Shown: positions 59,200-64,000 of the stretch, in pieces
Position numbering within the stretch: position 1 is the stretch's first letter
How the letters are laid out: every line of letters begins with the position of its first letter
Source of the DNA: Malania oleifera
Lineage: Eukaryota; Streptophyta; Magnoliopsida; Santalales; Ximeniaceae
Assembly (NCBI RefSeq): GCF_029873635.1
Contig: NC_080422.1
Location: forward strand, 16,150,049-16,214,048
Length of the DNA stretch: 64,000 nt
Reading direction: 5' to 3'
Program-made: the position numbers and the translations under genes
Notes under the pieces: model-generated
The model's input: only the letters and a program-made list of their open reading frames with translations
Database searches by the model: none
What the model was told of the DNA's origin: nothing

Positions 59200-61084
59200 T
59201 GTCACACCCCGAACTCACAGATGGGTCCCAGGTGTGATTTTTGTAACCTAACCCGTCTCTGTATCAATTAAAATATATATGATACTACATTGAATGAGGG
59301 TTCGACCCTGTGGGGTACACGTACACCCTATACACATTCACATACATATCCATACTCATCAAATAAGCAGCGGAAATGTTCTTTCTACACATACATCACA
59401 CCATACCAGAGTCTATACATAACTAGAAATATACATACCAAAATACAATACATACTTCAGGTGTCTACAAAACCCAGCACTAACAACCCAGTTACAAAAC
59501 TCGTACCTAGCCAGGTACTAAACGTAGCTAAACGACACCCCCGCTTCTAGATGCTAGGATGTTAGTTTCGGCTACCTGATGGACCTGAAAAATATTTGTA
59601 TATTCGGGGCGAGACACCTTTCAGTAAGGAAGAAAGTAGGTTATATTAGTGTGTGGCATACAATTGTTATTTCGGCCTAAAGCATAACATAATACAATAC
59701 AGTACAATACAGTTCAATACAATTCCAGTTTTTTTCACAAATCCGTTCTAGTACATACGATACCAAACATACGGTCAGTGTCGTCACACTCAAGCACCCG
59801 ATATCCTACAATAACCAAAACCTCACAGCGATATCATTGCCAGTACGGTGTAGCTCACACCCATCAGTGACCAGCAGGAAAGAACAAACGATATTTCACA
59901 CCCTCAGATATAAAGCCGGACACTCTTAGCCACGGTAATTAGCCGAGACATGGCGCCAGTATACGGTAATTAGCCACCCCTAGCTGATTCAGCGTAGGGT
60001 AATTAGCCGCCCCTAACTGATTTACAAAAGTTGGAACAATTTTGGAACTCATGTCCCTATACTCATCAGCGTACGGTAATTAGTTGCCCCTAGCCGTTTT
60101 TACAAAAACCTGGAACATTTACATAGGACATTTCATTCCACACTTATTTGAGTATACAACAAATCATATCATTTTTCAGTTCAAGAATACAGTTTAATAC
60201 AAATATGGGTATGGTCATGTTAATAGTACAGTTTTAATACAACATACGGTTCCTCCAACAAAATAGAGATGATACCCGAAACCCCCAAATTTTTCCAAAA
60301 ACTGTAACACGAAAATTTCACATTTTCACTTGATAGATTTTCCCAAATAAGTAATCAAAACATACATACGATCGTAAACTACAGGTTTATCGATCCCGAT
60401 TTCAAAAATAAACTGATCTAAATAGAATCCCCTTATCTTTTCCCGAATACCAAAATACGAACTCTACGGCTCCAAAACTACGAACCGAGACACCAAAACC
60501 TAAACATCCAAGAATTATAATTCACTACAATTCGTACTACTACATATATTCCAAAACAAAACTGAAATCGGACCCTTACCTCGATTTTTGGGTCAAAACC
60601 CGAAAATCCCCGAAACGACTTTCTGATCCGCTAAAAAAGTAGAGCTTCTCCTTTTAATCTATGTGATAACGTCAGATCGACAAATCAGAAGACGAATAGC
60701 TTAGAATATAAGAGAGAGAAAGAGAGATCCCGCTAGTTCTAGAGAGAGAGAGAGAAAGAGTTTGAGGTTTCTTAGCACCTCAACAATGAAATAGGATATT
60801 TATAACCCTTTTGACCCGACCAACCTCGTTGATGAGATGGTGCCTTTGTCGACGAATCATCCATACATTTCGTCGACGAACCGGTTCCTTCGGCGACAAA
60901 CCCTATTTTGATATTTTACAACACGTTTGGTATTTCTTTGTTGACAAGACTCTGAATTTGGGCGACGAAGAGTACGAGGGCCTTCATCGATAAGAAAAAT
61001 GGCTTCGTCGACAAAGCCTACAAAATTTACCTTTTTACCCTTTTCTATTTAGTCAATCCACATATTTTGGGTCGGGTTCTTACA
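59200..61084 (-). repeat. Solo LTR, same family, TCAAC target duplication
   Basis: TGTCACACCCCG at 59200 to GGGTTCTTACA at 61084, with a perfect 5-bp duplication TCAAC (59195-59199 and 61085-61089). On the minus strand it reads TGTAAGAACCCGACCC, then the TTCGTCGACGAA palindromes (61010-60830), then a TATA box (ggttataaatatcc, about 60800). GA repeats follow at about 60710-60755. A 'cggtaattagccgcccctagc' repeat occurs three or four times at 59935-60095. Confidence 0.9.
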
Positions 61085-61526
61085 TCAACAATGTAGTGAG
61101 TTGTACATGCATTCATTTTCATTGTTCACTATGCCTGCATCACTGCACATGTTGGTATGACACTATTACTCATGGAAAGAATACCAGTCACATAACACAT
61201 AGACACCCTTCAACATTTAATCCAATTCAAACTTAAGCGTTGGAATTTAACAAAATTTCTACAACATGTCGTTTTTAGATAGAACATTTCCCAAACTTGC
61301 AAGTCACAAAAGTTCCTCCTAGGTTTAGCTAAGTAAGAAGTAGTAGTACACAACCTAGGGTCTGTCTATGCATATATGAAATTGCAGAAAAGATAAATCA
61401 AGTCCCAACAGTACAAGCAATACAGTTCTAGTATCTCCCAATAATTCACAATTCAACATATGAATAAAATTTAAAAAGTAGCAGAACTATAATATCATGC
61501 AGTTCAAACTACGTTTTACATACCTT

Positions 61527-62940
61527 CTAATGAGAGGAGCGACCTGCATCATATAGTCGAGATCGGTGCATCATTTCTTTAAACTGCGCTTGCCTATTCA
61601 AAATTGTGCTGAGCGTGGCTTCAACGGTGGGGACCTTGTCTTTCAAACTCTGGTTCTCCGTTAAGACATTAGACACCATGTCTTTCAAACTCTGGTTCAC
61701 TACGACATTGGAAACCATGTCTTTCAATTGCTGGTTCTCCATTTCCATCGTATGCATCCGCTGAACCATCTCGTCCGCCCGAGACTTGGCGTCTCGACGC
61801 ACTCGTTCCGTCTTAGCACGAGCCGCCGCACCCATAGAAGATGATGTTGTAAGGGCGATGTATCCACTTCCAAGACCTTTTATCTAGCCCCCCGCTCTTT
61901 CCCCAAGCACCTGAGTGGTCATTTGGTAATTTGTCATTTGCTGGCTCCCCTCTACAACAAGTGCATCCTTCAGTTCGACCATCCTCGCCAATTTTTAGTC
62001 ATGAAAATGATAAAAAGGAAGAAATAAGAATACAACTTCGATGTTTTGAATCAAATTATAAACGAAATATTTTCTTTAACTTCCATGTTTGCCCTACGCA
62101 CCGTCGCACCACTCCCCCGATCGCCTTTAGTGTGTTCTTTGATAAAGATTTGAAAACGGCTCCTTTATTCCAGTCTCGGGATCATGCTACATTATAATAT
62201 AAAACATCATTAATATTAATTCAGATAAAGGTTAGATATTATAATATATAACAATTACCCTTTGATGATTTACGAATAACTTCGACCCACCACAATGCGT
62301 CGTAGGGAGTTTGCTGCAGTTCACATCATTTTTTTCACATATAGCCTACAAAAAAGATGTAATGACTTCTTATTAGCCACATCAAAGCTTAAAGTAGTTA
62401 TTATAATACAAACACATCACCTGTAGTGTGGATCGTGGAAATGGGGACACATCACCTCCCAATTCTCTTGGGATATCTTATTGTATGGGCAGGTTTTTGC
62501 TTGATCTCCCATCGCCCGAAAATGTTTATGCATTTTCGAACGATAGGTCTTAAATTTATTGCACAATTGGACATCCACCGCCTTCTTCACATGGTCTACA
62601 TGGAGAATGTCCATATCGAACTCCTCCTGCATAGGTAATATAGTTAGAATTGACTAATATATAAAGTAAAAAAAAAAAGATTTGGGATTACTTACCAAGA
62701 TGCGCATGTAAAGAACCATGCACTACGCCTCAGTCACCTGCGACTAGCTGAAGGTGGTGACTAGAGCATACTGTCAGCATATAATGCCGAGCTCCCGTGT
62801 CCATGCTAGGCACCAATCGTCATATGGGACTATGAAGCTTGAAGGAATGTCAATTTGAATGCGCTGCCCCGTCCTCTCTAGATGCTTCTTAAGCACCGTG
62901 TTCTTCGCTACACCACGTCCTGACTTGACCATGAATGTTG
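61527..62940 (-). pseudogene. CACTA TNP1-like (Transposase_24, Ptta/En/Spm) gene, decayed
   Basis: Read leftward: an exon at about 62932-62698 (KSGRGVAKNTVLKKHLERTG, donor CTTG|gtaagt) with three stops; an exon at 62626-62421 (MDILHVDHVKKAVDVQL, YRSKMHKHF, NWEVMCPHF; acceptor ctatgcag, donor CTACAG|gtgatg); an exon near 62346-62262 (NCSKLPTTHCGGSKLFVNH); an exon near 62196-62085 (HDPETGIKEPFSNLYQRTH and GEWCDG); and a final exon ending at 61527 with VLGERAG, GLGSGYIAL and a coiled coil of heptad-like repeats (QSLKDMVSNV twice). This is the Transposase_24 order. Such proteins bind the subterminal repeats. Stops make it inactive. Confidence 0.7.
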
Positions 62941-63041
62941 ATGTTGAAAGAAGAGTTAAATTAAGAACAATATTTTAATCATACACGTGAATACCCATCA
63001 ATAGTTTACATCGAAATAAATTAATCGTAACCTTACTAACA

Positions 63042-63260
63042 ATGCTCATCATGGTGGGTAACTCACCCTACGTGTCATCCCCAGTTGAGGTATCTATGTT
63101 TGACCGAGGTACCAATGGCTCAGACAATGATGGTGCCGCATCAGGACTGACGGGCTTCGCCGATCTTGAGGACATCAGATCATCCTTATGCGATGTAGTC
63201 GAAAGCCTGGATGGAAGTCAGCCACGACAACCTCCCGGTGCTAGGTCTGCAAAATATTAG
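63042..63260 (-). pseudogene. Possible 5' exon of the TNP1-like gene
   Basis: On the minus strand one frame gives a Ser/Pro/Asp-rich segment (SRSAKPVSPDAAPSLSEPLV) with two stops. Composition and position fit the variable N-terminus of TNP1-like proteins. Open frames on the plus strand across the same bases show nothing familiar. Confidence 0.35.
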
Positions 63261-63366
63261 ACAAGTAAATATAAGAAGTACGAATATTATATGGATGCAT
63301 AAGAAATATATTTTTAGTTATTTACACATGCCACATACATTGTGACAAACATAACTTGCTTACCCC

Positions 63367-63480
63367 CTATACATCCTCAATATCGGTATCATCCTCACTT
63401 TCTAAAGTGTCTTCCTCTTCACTACAGTACTCAACCCCTGTTTCATCTTCCCCATCAGTTTCCTCATCTTCGATGAACAT
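63367..63480 (-). pseudogene. Acidic C-terminal tail of a TNP2-like CACTA transposase
   Basis: The minus frame MFIEDEETDGEDETG...ESEDDTDIEDV and a stop (37 residues). TNP2-like transposases of plant CACTA elements commonly end in such Asp/Glu-rich tails, just upstream of TNP1. The catalytic part lies off the window or was displaced by the insertion near 63530. Confidence 0.45.
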
Positions 63481-63530
63481 AACCTTTATTCAAAGATTAT
63501 TTAGACCAAACAAGCATTCCTTTACATGGA

Positions 63531-63662
63531 GGGGGTGTTTGATAAAATTTAGCAATTAGCATTAAATGTTGAATGCAATTCTAAATTTGTGAACTAAGTT
63601 TTAAATATAATTTGGATCTCTAAAACTAAATATTAAATTATTTTATTTGTTTGGTAATTAAC

Positions 63663-63697
<35 letters not shown>

Positions 63698-64000
63698 GTT
63701 TTAATTCTTTAAAGTATCAAGGGAAAACTTGTTTGTTAAAATTGATAAAAAAAAATTGAGCTCAATTTTATATATATATATAAAATAATGTGTCTCAAAT
63801 ATAAAACATAAAAATATTAATTGAAAATATTTTCTAATGTAAATACTTTAAAACGCTAAATATTATTTATTGTGAAACATAATAAGAAATTATTTTTTTC
63901 TAATTAACACTTCAACTAAATAGTTGCTTTTTCTCCATTTTTTTTCACTTTTTATTACATATTGGCAGGGAGGGATAGAATCAAATTTACTTGATTTGGT
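63531..64000. mobile_element. Left end of a possible MITE, runs off the window
   Basis: 'gggggtgtttgataaaattt' at 63531 has the look of hAT or Harbinger MITE ends and is followed by AT-rich noncoding sequence with a (TA)n run (63666-63694). The right end is outside the window. Confidence 0.3.
63666..63694. repeat. (TA)n microsatellite
   Basis: About 14 TA units. Confidence 0.95.

Larger units (their letters stand above)
51827..64000 (-). mobile_element. Large CACTA (En/Spm) transposon, 3' half, extending beyond the window
   Basis: The left terminus reads CACTACAAAAAATAAGG, the standard CACTA end. Behind it come about 30 short subterminal repeats (51841-52475), a noncoding region with a repeated GGCAGCAT...TGTAAATAG motif, and on the minus strand a TNP1-like gene and the end of a TNP2-like gene. 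The order (terminus, subterminal repeats, TNP1, TNP2) fits one element in minus orientation. Two solo LTRs (54958-57198, 59200-61084) are inserted. The other terminus would lie to the right. That all of it is one element is inference; two CACTA copies side by side are possible. Confidence 0.6.

Overview
The window is plant nuclear DNA, almost certainly from a dicot. It is AT-rich, its genes have GT-AG introns, and it is crowded with plant-type transposable elements: Ty1/copia and Ty3/gypsy LTR elements, L1 and RTE LINEs, an Au-type SINE tail, hAT, Tourist-like and CACTA elements. I see no bacterial, organellar or viral genes, no rRNA or tRNA genes and no CRISPR array. No wholly new functional system is evident. 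The notable content is one conserved gene stretched by transposons, plus several well-delimited and partly unusual mobile elements.

The one host gene I can support is on the + strand: a plant MLN51/CASC3 (Barentsz) homologue of the exon junction complex. Nine coding exons between 11721 and 33271 join in phase to 727 residues. The SELOR/Btz eIF4A3-binding region is split across exons 1 and 2. Intron 5 is about 15.5 kb and carries an L1 LINE, an RTE LINE, a 1.77-kb hAT element and a MITE. Intron 1 (2.6 kb) holds two local tandem duplications and a LINE tail. The last intron is of GC-AG type. Exon 6 carries six in-frame 15-bp repeats. The 3' UTR may continue past a second transposon-filled intron to a 48.1-48.85 kb block with AATAAA signals; that part is inference.

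1-9470: a minus-strand copia integrase fragment is interrupted by a gag-only (non-autonomous) Athila/Tat-like gypsy element. Two solo LTRs are nested in that element: one of 2.3 kb inside its 5' LTR, and a SIRE-like one of 2.2 kb inside its gag. An Au SINE tail follows, then a perfect 456-bp copia solo LTR about 0.87 kb upstream of the MLN51 start codon.

33.3-51.8 kb: a small hAT element; a complete but decayed copia element on the minus strand (35378-42329), itself split by a 1.34-kb hAT element; L1 LINE relics on both strands; two Tourist-like MITEs; and a roughly 300-bp tandem duplication.

51.8-64.0 kb: what I read as the 3' half of a large CACTA (En/Spm) element on the minus strand. It starts with a CACTACAAAAAA terminus and about 30 short subterminal repeats, and leads to a decayed TNP1-like gene and the acidic tail of a TNP2-like gene. 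Two more solo LTRs lie inside it, of the same family as the one at 1235-3541. These three LTRs share an array of the palindrome TTCGTCGACGAA just upstream of a TATA box.
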